From a bacterium (GTDB lineage: Bacteria > SZUA-79 > Acidulodesulfobacterales > Acidulodesulfobacteraceae): a DNA stretch of 33,750 nucleotides. Both the position numbers and the translations under genes were made by a program. Numbering within the stretch: position 1 is the first letter of the stretch; the number at the start of each line of letters is the position of its first letter. Positions 23,131 to 30,937 of this stretch are shown here, piece after piece. The stretch lies in contig DAHVOJ010000015.1 in the NCBI GenBank assembly GCA_027318865.1, forward strand, positions 1 through 33,750, in the 5' to 3' direction. Below the pieces are notes generated by a model, which saw only the letters and a program-made list of their open reading frames with translations, was not told the DNA's origin and ran no database searches.

Positions 23131-23622
23131 ATGATCGTGGAACTTATCGGAAAAGAAGCAGGGTTGACGTTTGAATGCATGCATATAGTGCCGGGAAGGG
23201 GAGACTGTTCGAGAATACATCCGCATTTTCACTATGTCGATGTTTTAATAGACGGAGAGTTTGACGACAAAAGAAGAATAGTCCACCTGTATAATTTAAA
23301 AGCCGTAATAAAAAGAATATGCTCTACATTCGAGGACAAAATTTTGATAGCGGATTATCCCGAAAGCGTCCAGCGCGTTACCGCGGAAGAGTTCCATTAT
23401 AGAATAGAAATTAACGGCAAAACGTATTTAATACCTAAAGCCGATATTTTTAAAATAAAAAGTCCGTCGCTTAATATTGAAGATTTAACGGTTTATTTTG
23501 CCGGCGAACTTTCTTTAGATTTAAAAAATAAAGAATTATTTAATCCTATAAATTATTTTGAAGTTACGCTCAGCGAAGGACACGGTCAGAGAGGTAAAAT
23601 AAAAATAAGCTGTAAAAAATAA
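23131..23622 (+). CDS. 6-pyruvoyl tetrahydropterin synthase/QueD-family protein
   Basis: 163 residues. Zinc-site histidines are H18, H32 and H34 (HPHFH), the candidate catalytic Cys is C26 (GRGDCSRIH), and the pterin-anchoring Glu is E149 (LSEGHGQRG). The middle shows the family pattern DVLIDGEFDDKRRIVHLYNLKAVIKR. Members convert dihydroneopterin triphosphate to pyruvoyl- or carboxy-tetrahydropterins in biopterin or queuosine synthesis. Here it sits 20 bases after a MoaA-like gene and touches mobA, and no queuosine gene is nearby, so a step in molybdopterin or a modified pterin cofactor is possible. An insertion near residues 80-115 is longer than usual. Confidence 0.8.
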   Translation: MIVELIGKEAGLTFECMHIVPGRGDCSRIHPHFHYVDVLIDGEFDDKRRIVHLYNLKAVIKRICSTFEDKILIADYPESVQRVTAEEFHYRIEINGKTYLIPKADIFKIKSPSLNIEDLTVYFAGELSLDLKNKELFNPINYFEVTLSEGHGQRGKIKISCKK

Positions 23623-24584
23623 TGGATAAAATAAGCTGTATTGTACTGGCTGGCGGAGAGTCTAAAAGATTTGGAGAAAATAAGGCATTTTTTAATTTTA
23701 ACGGAAAATCTTTTATTGAAAGGGCTATAGATACGGCATCGCAAATTAGCGACGATATAATAATTTCGGTTAGAAAAGAAGAAAATGTAAAACAATATGT
23801 TTACGAATTAAAAAAAATAGCAAAGAAAAAGCCTCTTTTAGTAATGGCCGACGATAAAAGTTGCGGTTTTAAAGGTCCGTTAAAGGGAATTTACACTTGT
23901 ATTAAACAGCTTAAAGGCAAATCGGTCCTTATTATGGAGTGTGATGCGCCGTTATTTAATTTTACTGCGGCAAGCGAATTAATAAAAAAAATGGAGAAGG
24001 AAAAAGTTAACGCGGTAGTGCCGCTGTGGTCGGATTCCACGGTAGAACCTCTTCTTGCATGCTATAAAATAAAAAAGACTCTATTAATTTTAGAGATGCT
24101 CAACAGTTATGCCATAAATTTAAAAGAATATTTTTTATTTACCGATTCCGTTAATATTTCCAGATTTTTACCGTCCGTTTTCTTTTACGATATACTTGAA
24201 ATAATCAAAAAAAATCCTGAATTAAAAATAGATTCCTTCATAAACATAAATACAGGAAAAGATTTTGAAAAATACGGCAAAAATATAAGTTTATTTAATA
24301 AGCAAAAAGGTTTAAAAAGTGTTAAAATAAGAAAAGCAAACAGATTTTTCGATATAAAAAATCCAGCCGGCAAGCCGTCGGGCATACTGGCAAATGCTCT
24401 TTATTACTGGTGGATTTATGCTAAAACCGGAAATTATATATATTTTGATAGATCTATAGATTATTTTATAAGAGATGCATATTTATATTACGAAAATAAT
24501 CTTGATTTTATGGGCGCAAAAATAATTAAATCTATGCCGGATCCGCTAAGAATATTCGGCGCAAAAATGGATAAATTAAATTAA
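23622..24584 (+). CDS. mobA: MobA-like molybdenum cofactor guanylyltransferase, extended
   Basis: 320 residues. The N-terminal about 200 match MobA: LAGGESKRFGENKAF (nucleotide loop), GPLKGI, and a metal-binding ECDAPLF. It joins GMP to molybdopterin to make MGD for DMSO reductase-family enzymes. MobA is usually about 190-210 residues; here a further 100 follow, of which the last 70 (ILANALYYWWIYAKTGNYIYFDRSIDYFIRDAYLYYENN) are aromatic-rich and unknown to me. The stop of the PTPS-like gene overlaps its start codon by one base (TAATGG). Operon member with moeA. Confidence 0.85.
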   Translation: MDKISCIVLAGGESKRFGENKAFFNFNGKSFIERAIDTASQISDDIIISVRKEENVKQYVYELKKIAKKKPLLVMADDKSCGFKGPLKGIYTCIKQLKGKSVLIMECDAPLFNFTAASELIKKMEKEKVNAVVPLWSDSTVEPLLACYKIKKTLLILEMLNSYAINLKEYFLFTDSVNISRFLPSVFFYDILEIIKKNPELKIDSFININTGKDFEKYGKNISLFNKQKGLKSVKIRKANRFFDIKNPAGKPSGILANALYYWWIYAKTGNYIYFDRSIDYFIRDAYLYYENNLDFMGAKIIKSMPDPLRIFGAKMDKLN

Positions 24585-24611
24585 AATAAAATAAAATAAA
24601 AAGAGGCTGTT

Positions 24612-25160
24612 ATGAGTAAAAAACTTACTAATTTAGAGCAAGATTTAAAGGAAAATCAGATAGAAATAATGCTGTATCCTTCAAAATGCGACGGCTGCGA
24701 AAGCGAGGGATTTGCGGCTTGCGTAAAAGCATGCGAAACGCATATGGCAAAAAAATACGGTTCTAAATATACCGGAGCAAGGATAAACATAAAAAAGAAA
24801 GGCGGTAAATTCTTTCCGGTAGTCTGTCACAACTGCGATGAAGCTCCTTGCGTAGATGCATGTATGCCCGGAGCCAGATATAAAGATCTGGAATCGGGAT
24901 GGACCGTAACAAATTACAAAAAATGCGTAGGATGCTGGATGTGTGTTATGTCCTGTCCTTTTGGTGCTATAGAAAGGATAGGAAAAGACCACTTTGCGTC
25001 AAAGTGCGACGGCTGTGCGGACGAAGATACCCCTAAATGTGTCGAGGCTTGTAAAAAAGGCGCATTAAAAAGAATCGGCATTAAAAATTATTCATATGAA
25101 AGAAGACTTATGGTTGCTAAAAAAATATATGGACCGTATATAAAATCTATTGTAAAGTAA
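24612..25160 (+). CDS. Four-cluster ferredoxin, CooF/HycB-like
   Basis: 182 residues with four cysteine groups: CDGCESEGFAACVKAC, CHNCDEAPCVDAC, CVGCWMCVMSCPFGAI and CDGCADEDTPKCVEAC. The order resembles CooF/HycB-type electron carriers that link NAD(P)H or a flavoprotein to an enzyme. Start has GAGG ribosome binding site. Followed 21 bases later by a FAD/NAD oxidoreductase, so this pair probably passes electrons from NADH to the molybdenum enzyme complex, or the reverse. Cytoplasmic. Confidence 0.9.
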   Translation: MSKKLTNLEQDLKENQIEIMLYPSKCDGCESEGFAACVKACETHMAKKYGSKYTGARINIKKKGGKFFPVVCHNCDEAPCVDACMPGARYKDLESGWTVTNYKKCVGCWMCVMSCPFGAIERIGKDHFASKCDGCADEDTPKCVEACKKGALKRIGIKNYSYERRLMVAKKIYGPYIKSIVK

Positions 25161-25181
25161 CATAAAAAAGGGGATTAGACT

Positions 25182-26507
25182 ATGAAATACGTTATTATAG
25201 GAAATTCATACGCAGGTTTATCCTGTGCCGATGCGATAAGGCGCTTTGACAAGTCGGGAGAGGTTGTGATAATATCGGACGAAAATTACAGGGCTTATGC
25301 GAGACCGCTAATATCATATTACTTAGAAGGTAAAACGACCGACGAAACTATATGGTATAAGGAAGACGACTATTATGAAAAAAATGATTTTAAGTTTATG
25401 CCTGGAAAAAAAGTAGTTTCAGTCGATACCGTCTCTAAAAAAGTCGTTCTTGAAGACGGAGTCAAATTGGACTACGACAAACTGTTTATAGGTCCGGGCG
25501 GAACGCCGTTTATACCCCCCACCGAAGGGTTTAATCCAGACTCTCCGATGATGGGAACGTTTACCAAGTTTGACGACGCAAAAAAAATGGAAAAAGCCGC
25601 AAAATTAGCAAAAAGAAAGGAAGCTATAGTAGTCGGCGGCGGTCTTATCGGACTTAAAGCTTCGGAGGGTTTAAGAGCATTGGGTCTTCATACGACTATA
25701 GTAGAATTACTTCCGAGAGTTCTCGGGCTTGCGCTTGACGAAATATCGGGAAATATAACGTCAAAAAGACTGAATGAAAACGGCATAGATACTGCTACGG
25801 GCGAAACCGTTACGAAAATTAATCTGGACGAATCCGGCAATCCCGTAAGCGTTATCTTAAAAAGCGGGAAAGAATTGCCTGCCGACATTGTCGTGGTCGG
25901 CGTAGGCGTTAGACCTAACGTAGGATTTCTCGAAGGCAGCGGGATAAAAATAGACAGAGGCATCATCGTGGACAAAACGATGATGACGAGCGTAAAAGAC
26001 GTATATGCAGGCGGCGATGCGGTCGTAATATACGACATAATAAATAAGCGTCCCAATATTATAGCCATAGTTCCGCTTGCCTGCGAAGAAGGAAGAGTGG
26101 CAGGTACGAATATGGCGGGAGTTTACAGGGAATATCCCGGCGGCATGGGTTTAAATTCCGTTGAAATTTATGGACTGCCGATAGTAACCATAGGTTTAAC
26201 TAATCCGGCTAACGAGTCGCAAAAAGTTTATATATTTCAGGACGAAAATGTTTATAGAAAATTGGTGTATGACGGCGAAGTTCTCGTCGGCGCGATTTTG
26301 CTCGGCGATATTTCCGGCAGCGGAATATTATCGGCAATTATCAGACAGGGATTAAAATGCCTTAAATATAAAGATGAATTTTTAAACGGAAACATATATT
26401 CGTTCGTTATAGACAATGAATTTGAAATATACAATATAAACGAAGGTTATGCTTTAAGGGGAGATTTTGAGGACCTTCCCGAATTTTCACGGACGAACTG
26501 GCGATAG
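25182..26507 (+). CDS. FAD-dependent pyridine nucleotide-disulfide oxidoreductase
   Basis: 441 residues: FAD-binding VIIGNSYAGLSCA (4-16), NAD-binding VVGGGLIGLKASEGL (about 150-165) and FAD-binding VYAGGDA (about 272-278), with a C-terminal dimerisation domain. The active-site region reads YARPLISYYLEG with no redox cysteine, so it resembles NAD(P)H:rubredoxin/ferredoxin reductases and the NirB N-terminal region rather than NADH oxidase or CoA-disulfide reductase. With the preceding ferredoxin it is a likely NAD(P)H electron entry to the gene cluster. AAGGGG ribosome binding site. Confidence 0.9.
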   Translation: MKYVIIGNSYAGLSCADAIRRFDKSGEVVIISDENYRAYARPLISYYLEGKTTDETIWYKEDDYYEKNDFKFMPGKKVVSVDTVSKKVVLEDGVKLDYDKLFIGPGGTPFIPPTEGFNPDSPMMGTFTKFDDAKKMEKAAKLAKRKEAIVVGGGLIGLKASEGLRALGLHTTIVELLPRVLGLALDEISGNITSKRLNENGIDTATGETVTKINLDESGNPVSVILKSGKELPADIVVVGVGVRPNVGFLEGSGIKIDRGIIVDKTMMTSVKDVYAGGDAVVIYDIINKRPNIIAIVPLACEEGRVAGTNMAGVYREYPGGMGLNSVEIYGLPIVTIGLTNPANESQKVYIFQDENVYRKLVYDGEVLVGAILLGDISGSGILSAIIRQGLKCLKYKDEFLNGNIYSFVIDNEFEIYNINEGYALRGDFEDLPEFSRTNWR

Positions 26508-26519
26508 GAAAATAAAATT

Positions 26520-26714
26520 ATGGATAACGAAAACGAAAAACCGCTGAATGCTTTGTTGGAAGAGCTGTTATTAGAAGTCAACTCCGTTTCTTCCGAAAAT
26601 TTCGATAAATGGTATGAAAAGAAAAGAAAAATTTTTAATATAGGCGTAAAAAATTTTCCAACAAAAGAAGAATTTATAAAATATCTTAATTATGCTTTAA
26701 GTATTAAATTTTAG
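26520..26714 (+). CDS. Small acidic protein, unknown
   Basis: 64 residues, 12 bases after the oxidoreductase stop. Helical, with NENEKPLNALLEELLLEVN and a second helix KKRKIFNIGVKNFPTKEEFIKYLNYALS. No cysteine, no membrane segment. No strong ribosome binding site. Last gene of the operon; possible small subunit or assembly factor. Not recognised. Confidence 0.6.
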   Translation: MDNENEKPLNALLEELLLEVNSVSSENFDKWYEKKRKIFNIGVKNFPTKEEFIKYLNYALSIKF

Positions 26715-26730
26715 TAAACAAATAATAAAT

Positions 26731-26795
26731 AAAGCTCCAAAATGTCATTGCGAGCGATGACGGATAACTAAATATTAGTAGGCTACCGGAGCTTT
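26731..26795. repeat. REP-like palindrome and dyad between convergent genes
   Basis: Arms AAAGCTCC (26731-26738) and GGAGCTTT (26788-26795) enclose a GTCATTGCGAGCGATGAC REP-like unit (26744-26761). The right arm lies inside the end of the ATPase gene. May act as a bidirectional terminator. Confidence 0.5.
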
Positions 26796-29116
26796 TCCAT
26801 AAGCGGTTTCTTGACGAAGTCAAGAGCAACCATATAGATAAAAGTCGTCGCAAGCAGTATAAATATATATACAAAAGGAACTTTAGCCATAAGAATGCCG
26901 TAGCCCGCCATTAAAGCTATAATTATTAAATCTAACGCGCTTGCAAGCATTAAATAATTTCCCGGTTTAGAACTCCAAAAATGCCGCTCTTCCCTTACTA
27001 AATATACGGTTGACTGGGCGCTGAATACTAATGATAAAAATGCAAAGGTCTGAACTTCGGGCAAATTCATTTTCATTATGTAATACCCTATATAATACGC
27101 AAGAAAAGAATAAATAAGCCATGCTCCCGCTATTATAAGAGAGGCTGTTACTATAAGCTTTATTTTCCATTTATCCGGTTTATTGGAATATACGGCGTTA
27201 TCTTTAGCAATAGACATAGTGACGAAATCGTTGGCAAAAATTAATATAAGAATAAGTTTAGGCGTAGTGACGAACTTACCGAAAAATATGAGACCTAAGC
27301 TTAGGAAAAGCGCTACCTGAAAAGTTTTTGATATTTTATTTAAAGTATAAGTCAACATTCTTCTGTAAACCATTCTGCCGTATTTTACCGCATCTACGAT
27401 ATTTGACAGCCCCGGTTCCGTTAATATAAGGCTTGCCGATGCTTTTGCCACATCGGCAGCGTTTGCCACCGCAATGCCGACTTCCGCCTGTTTAAGCGCA
27501 GGCGCGTCGTTAACCCCGTCGCCCGTCATGCCGGTAATTTTTTTGAGTTTCTGTAAACCCTGCACGAGGTGAAACTTATCTTCGGGAAAAACACCCGCAA
27601 ATACGTCGCATCCGGACGGATTTATGAATTTTTCCTTGGTGCATACGCCGTCTCCAAGCCCTATTAAGCGAGCCGTCGTTTTAGCCGTAAGCTCCGTATC
27701 TCCCGTTACCATTCGGACTCTTATTCCTAAATCTTTAAGTTCTCTTAACAATTCTTTAGAGTCTTCCCTCGGAGGGTCTGACAGCCCTAAAATTCCCACC
27801 GGAAAATATTTATTTTCTTTTTCATTTTTAATAGTTACTGCTATGACTCGATATCCCATAGCTTCAAATTTTTCGGATTCTTCGGACAGCATTTTTGCAT
27901 CGTTTTCATTAAGATTTTTTGCGACTATTAAAGGCGAGCCTTTAATAGAACTTATTAAATCTTTTCCGCCGTTTTTAGAAATTTCCAGCAGCGCTTCCGC
28001 TCTTTTTGTCTGCGGGTCGAACGGAATGAATTTAACAGGTTTTCCTATTTCCGGAAGGCTTAATTTATTTGTCTTTATATAAGACAATATAGATAAATCG
28101 ATGGGATCCTGGGTAGATTCGTCGGAAGCCGCCGCCGCATAGGCAAAAAGTTCATTGCCGCCGAAAGGTTCAAACGGTTTAAAAGCGGTAAGGGACAGAC
28201 TATTTGCGGTTAAGGTTCCGGTTTTATCCGAACATAATTCTTCCATTGACGCAATGTCTTCGATTGCCGAAAGATGTGTTACAAGAATGCCTCTATTCGC
28301 AAGTTTCATAGAAGCCAGAGCGGTTGCCAAGGTAAACGTAACGGGAAGAGCGACAGGTATAGACGCTACTAGAAGAATTAAAGCAAAAGGCAGCATTTCG
28401 GTAAAATTCATTTTATATATAAGGGCGTAAACAAGTATTAAAGCTACGAGAATACCGTCTATCATAATAAAATAGCGTACTATTTTTAAAATTAATTCTT
28501 CGATATGACCCTTTGTTTTCGCAGATTTTATAAGTTCGGCAGTTTTTCCGAAATAGCTTTTTTCACCGGTAGCGGTAACATTGCAGGTAGCTTCTCCTCT
28601 TTTAATTACGGAGCCGGAATATATCAGCCCCCCTTCATTTCTATCGACCGGCTGCGATTCTCCGGTTAACGCCGACTGGTCAACTAATACGTTCCCTGAA
28701 ATAATTTCGGTATCTGCGGGAACTAAATCGCCCATTCTGACATGAATTACGTCGCCCGGAACCAACCGTTCGGCGCTTAACTTAATCCATTTTCCGTCCC
28801 TTAAAACCCTTGAAATAATCTTAAGCTGTTTTTTTAAAAGCTCGAGAGCTTTTTCCGCCTTGTTTTCTTGTTGAAACGATATTATAGCGTTAAATAAAAT
28901 TAATCCTATAATAATATACGCTTCTACGTTTTTTCCAAGTATTAATTCTATAATAAACGTAAATTCGAGCATCCATGCAACCGGATTCCAAAATTTCAGA
29001 AAAAAAACGGCAAACGGATGTTTTTTTCGCTCTTTTATTGAGTTTAATCCATACTGTTTAGTTAATTCTTCAGCTTCCGAAGAGGATAATCCTTTAATTC
29101 CTGCATCAGTATCCAT
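26783..29116 (-). CDS. P-type H+-transporting ATPase (type IIIA)
   Basis: 777 residues with all P-type motifs: TGES (151-154), PVALP (254-258), the phosphorylated Asp D297 in CSDKTGTLT, the VTGD...LTAKTTA hinge (near 470) and GDGVNDAPAL (about 537-546). N- and C-terminal features fit the plasma membrane proton-efflux type (IIIA) that in plants, fungi, archaea and some acid-adapted bacteria exports H+. The sixth-helix pattern FANDFVTM includes an Asp at the ion site expected of this type. No heavy metal-binding domain. Runs opposite to the neighbouring operons. An acid-homeostasis role is inferred; K+ or Mg2+ transport are alternatives. Confidence 0.88.
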   Translation of the reverse strand: MDTDAGIKGLSSSEAEELTKQYGLNSIKERKKHPFAVFFLKFWNPVAWMLEFTFIIELILGKNVEAYIIIGLILFNAIISFQQENKAEKALELLKKQLKIISRVLRDGKWIKLSAERLVPGDVIHVRMGDLVPADTEIISGNVLVDQSALTGESQPVDRNEGGLIYSGSVIKRGEATCNVTATGEKSYFGKTAELIKSAKTKGHIEELILKIVRYFIMIDGILVALILVYALIYKMNFTEMLPFALILLVASIPVALPVTFTLATALASMKLANRGILVTHLSAIEDIASMEELCSDKTGTLTANSLSLTAFKPFEPFGGNELFAYAAAASDESTQDPIDLSILSYIKTNKLSLPEIGKPVKFIPFDPQTKRAEALLEISKNGGKDLISSIKGSPLIVAKNLNENDAKMLSEESEKFEAMGYRVIAVTIKNEKENKYFPVGILGLSDPPREDSKELLRELKDLGIRVRMVTGDTELTAKTTARLIGLGDGVCTKEKFINPSGCDVFAGVFPEDKFHLVQGLQKLKKITGMTGDGVNDAPALKQAEVGIAVANAADVAKASASLILTEPGLSNIVDAVKYGRMVYRRMLTYTLNKISKTFQVALFLSLGLIFFGKFVTTPKLILILIFANDFVTMSIAKDNAVYSNKPDKWKIKLIVTASLIIAGAWLIYSFLAYYIGYYIMKMNLPEVQTFAFLSLVFSAQSTVYLVREERHFWSSKPGNYLMLASALDLIIIALMAGYGILMAKVPFVYIFILLATTFIYMVALDFVKKPLMEKLR

Positions 29117-29253
29117 TGTTTTTATTTTTTTTAAGATTAATTTTTTAAATTTATTTTAAATTTTGCTATAATAATAGAATAATGTTATGGGGTATTCTTA
29201 ATTTTTTATCGATATAACATTATATATTAATTACTTTATATGGGCAAATATAG

Positions 29254-29416
29254 CCCAAATCCCGATTTAGAAATTTATTTTCTGGATTCCCGCTTTCGCG
29301 GGAATGACACCCGTTGGGTTAAAAGTTAAATCCTCTCAAAGTCATTCCCGCGAAAGCGGGAATCCAGTGTTATTTAGTGTTATATTTTATAAATATTTTC
29401 TAAATCGGGATTTGGG
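29254..29416. mobile_element. MITE, copy B, with 5-bp target duplication
   Basis: 163 bp, terminal inverted repeats CCCAAATCCCGATTTAGAAA and its exact complement, flanked on both sides by TATAG (29249-29253 and 29417-29421). Inside are two inverted GGATTCCCGC...GCGGGAATGAC hairpins joined by a spacer. Same family as 15995-16177. Lies between the divergent ATPase and mobB genes; outside it the 326-base gap shows only AT-rich leader. Confidence 0.85.
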
Positions 29417-29442
29417 TATAGGCAATAAATTCAGGAAAAATT

Positions 29443-29985
29443 ATGGTTAAAATAAAAAGCGATAAAATTCCTGCCGCCGTCTCTTTTCTGGCAAGGTCAG
29501 GCACAGGCAAAACTACCCTGATAGTTAAAATTATAAAAATACTCTCCGGTAGAGGCTACAGGGTTTCTTCCGTCAAGCATACCGACCATGATTTTTCGGC
29601 GGATATTCCCGGCAAGGACTCGTGGAGGCATAAAAACGCCGGAGCATTTTCCACTATGCTTATTTCAAACGGCAAGGCGGCTTTTTTCAGCGATATCGAT
29701 CCGTCTTTCGATGCGGAAATAAAAACTATATTGCCTAAATATTTCGGCGGTTCGGATATCGTCATAATCGAAGGCTTTAAAGACCTGAAGATAAAAAAAA
29801 TAGAACTGTTGAGAAAGGATATTGGCGGGGATTTGCAACCGAGATTTAAAAACGATGCAGACCTTATTCTTGTCTGCGCGGATGAATTTATAGAAGATTT
29901 GGAAGTTCCGCAAATAAATATAAACGATTCCGAAAAAATCGCAGATTTTATAGAAAATAATATTATTAAGGCATTTAATGGATAA
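29443..29985 (+). CDS. mobB: MobB-like molybdopterin-guanine dinucleotide adapter
   Basis: 180 residues. P-loop at SGTGKTTL (19-26), followed by VSSVKHTDHDFSADIPGKDSWRHKNAGA, the MobB signature including conserved His and the D-x-x-G-K-D-S stretch, and VIIEGFK. MobB helps MobA deliver MGD. AAGG ribosome binding site. It is separate from the mobA operon by the ATPase gene but overlaps the next gene by 8 bases. Confidence 0.85.
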   Translation: MVKIKSDKIPAAVSFLARSGTGKTTLIVKIIKILSGRGYRVSSVKHTDHDFSADIPGKDSWRHKNAGAFSTMLISNGKAAFFSDIDPSFDAEIKTILPKYFGGSDIVIIEGFKDLKIKKIELLRKDIGGDLQPRFKNDADLILVCADEFIEDLEVPQININDSEKIADFIENNIIKAFNG

Positions 29986-30937
29986 AATTAATTTAGGGCA
30001 GTTTATTCTTGCCCCTATGGCCGGAATAACGGGATTTCCTTTTAGGAAAACTGCCCTGAAATACGGCGCAGATTTTTCTTTTACGGAAATGGTAAGCGCG
30101 GCAGGCTTTTTGCATAACGACAGAGGAACTCTGGAACTGCTGGAAACAGGAAAAGATATAGACAAAACCGGAATTCAGCTTTTCGGAAGCGAGCCCGGCA
30201 TGCTTGCCCTGGCGGCTAAAAAAGCCGCAGATAAAGGATTCAAGGTTATAGACGTGAATATGGGCTGTCCCGTTAAAAAGGTGGTGAAGACGGGGGCAGG
30301 CAGCGCGATATTAAAAGACGCAAGAGGATTTTCCCTTATAGCCGAATCCGTCAGAAACGCATTGAAAAATTCTATGTTTACGATAAAAATCAGAAGCGGA
30401 TACGACGAAAATTCGGTTAATTTTTTGGAAATAGGCAAAATAGCCGAGTTAAACGGCGTCGATGCCGTTTTTTTTCATCCGAGAACCAGGTCGCTTATGT
30501 TTGGAGGGGCGGCAGACCATTCTTTAACTAAAAAACTTAAAGAAGAGATTGCTATTCCCGTATATGCAAGCGGCGATATTTTTACGGCTGAAGATGCGGC
30601 AGATATAAAAAATTATACCGGAGCCGACGGAATTATGTTTGCGAGAGGGGCTATAGGCAAGCCATGGGTATTTGCCGAGGGGAAAAATAATCGTAAGCAT
30701 ACTGATATAAATCTAAAAATAGACATAATCATAGAGCTGATGGAAGAAATAAGTTTATTTTACGGCAGGGAAAGAGGGCATAATCTTATAAGACCTCATC
30801 TTTATAGCTTTTTAAAAGGATTTAAAGGCTCAAAGGGATTAAGATGTATGGTTAATAACGCGAAAACCGAAAAAGAGATATTGGAAATTTTAAATATATT
30901 AAAAACGGCGGACGATGAATATACTCGGCTTGATTGA
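29978..30937 (+). CDS. tRNA-dihydrouridine synthase (Dus family)
   Basis: 319 residues, FMN enzyme reducing uridines in tRNA. Start MDKINLGQFILAPMAGITGFPFR is typical; the catalytic Cys is C97 in VNMGCPVKKVVKTGAGSAIL; KIRSGY and HPRTR follow, with the phosphate site ADGIMFARGAIGKPWVF. Closest in pattern to DusB. Overlaps mobB upstream and an iron-sulfur gene downstream (23 bases), so all three are coupled. Confidence 0.93.
   Translation: MDKINLGQFILAPMAGITGFPFRKTALKYGADFSFTEMVSAAGFLHNDRGTLELLETGKDIDKTGIQLFGSEPGMLALAAKKAADKGFKVIDVNMGCPVKKVVKTGAGSAILKDARGFSLIAESVRNALKNSMFTIKIRSGYDENSVNFLEIGKIAELNGVDAVFFHPRTRSLMFGGAADHSLTKKLKEEIAIPVYASGDIFTAEDAADIKNYTGADGIMFARGAIGKPWVFAEGKNNRKHTDINLKIDIIIELMEEISLFYGRERGHNLIRPHLYSFLKGFKGSKGLRCMVNNAKTEKEILEILNILKTADDEYTRLD

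Noticed and set aside
15995-29416. Composite transposon formed by the two MITE-like copies
   Set aside because: Their terminal repeats differ, there is no transposase between them, and only copy B has a target duplication at its own ends.
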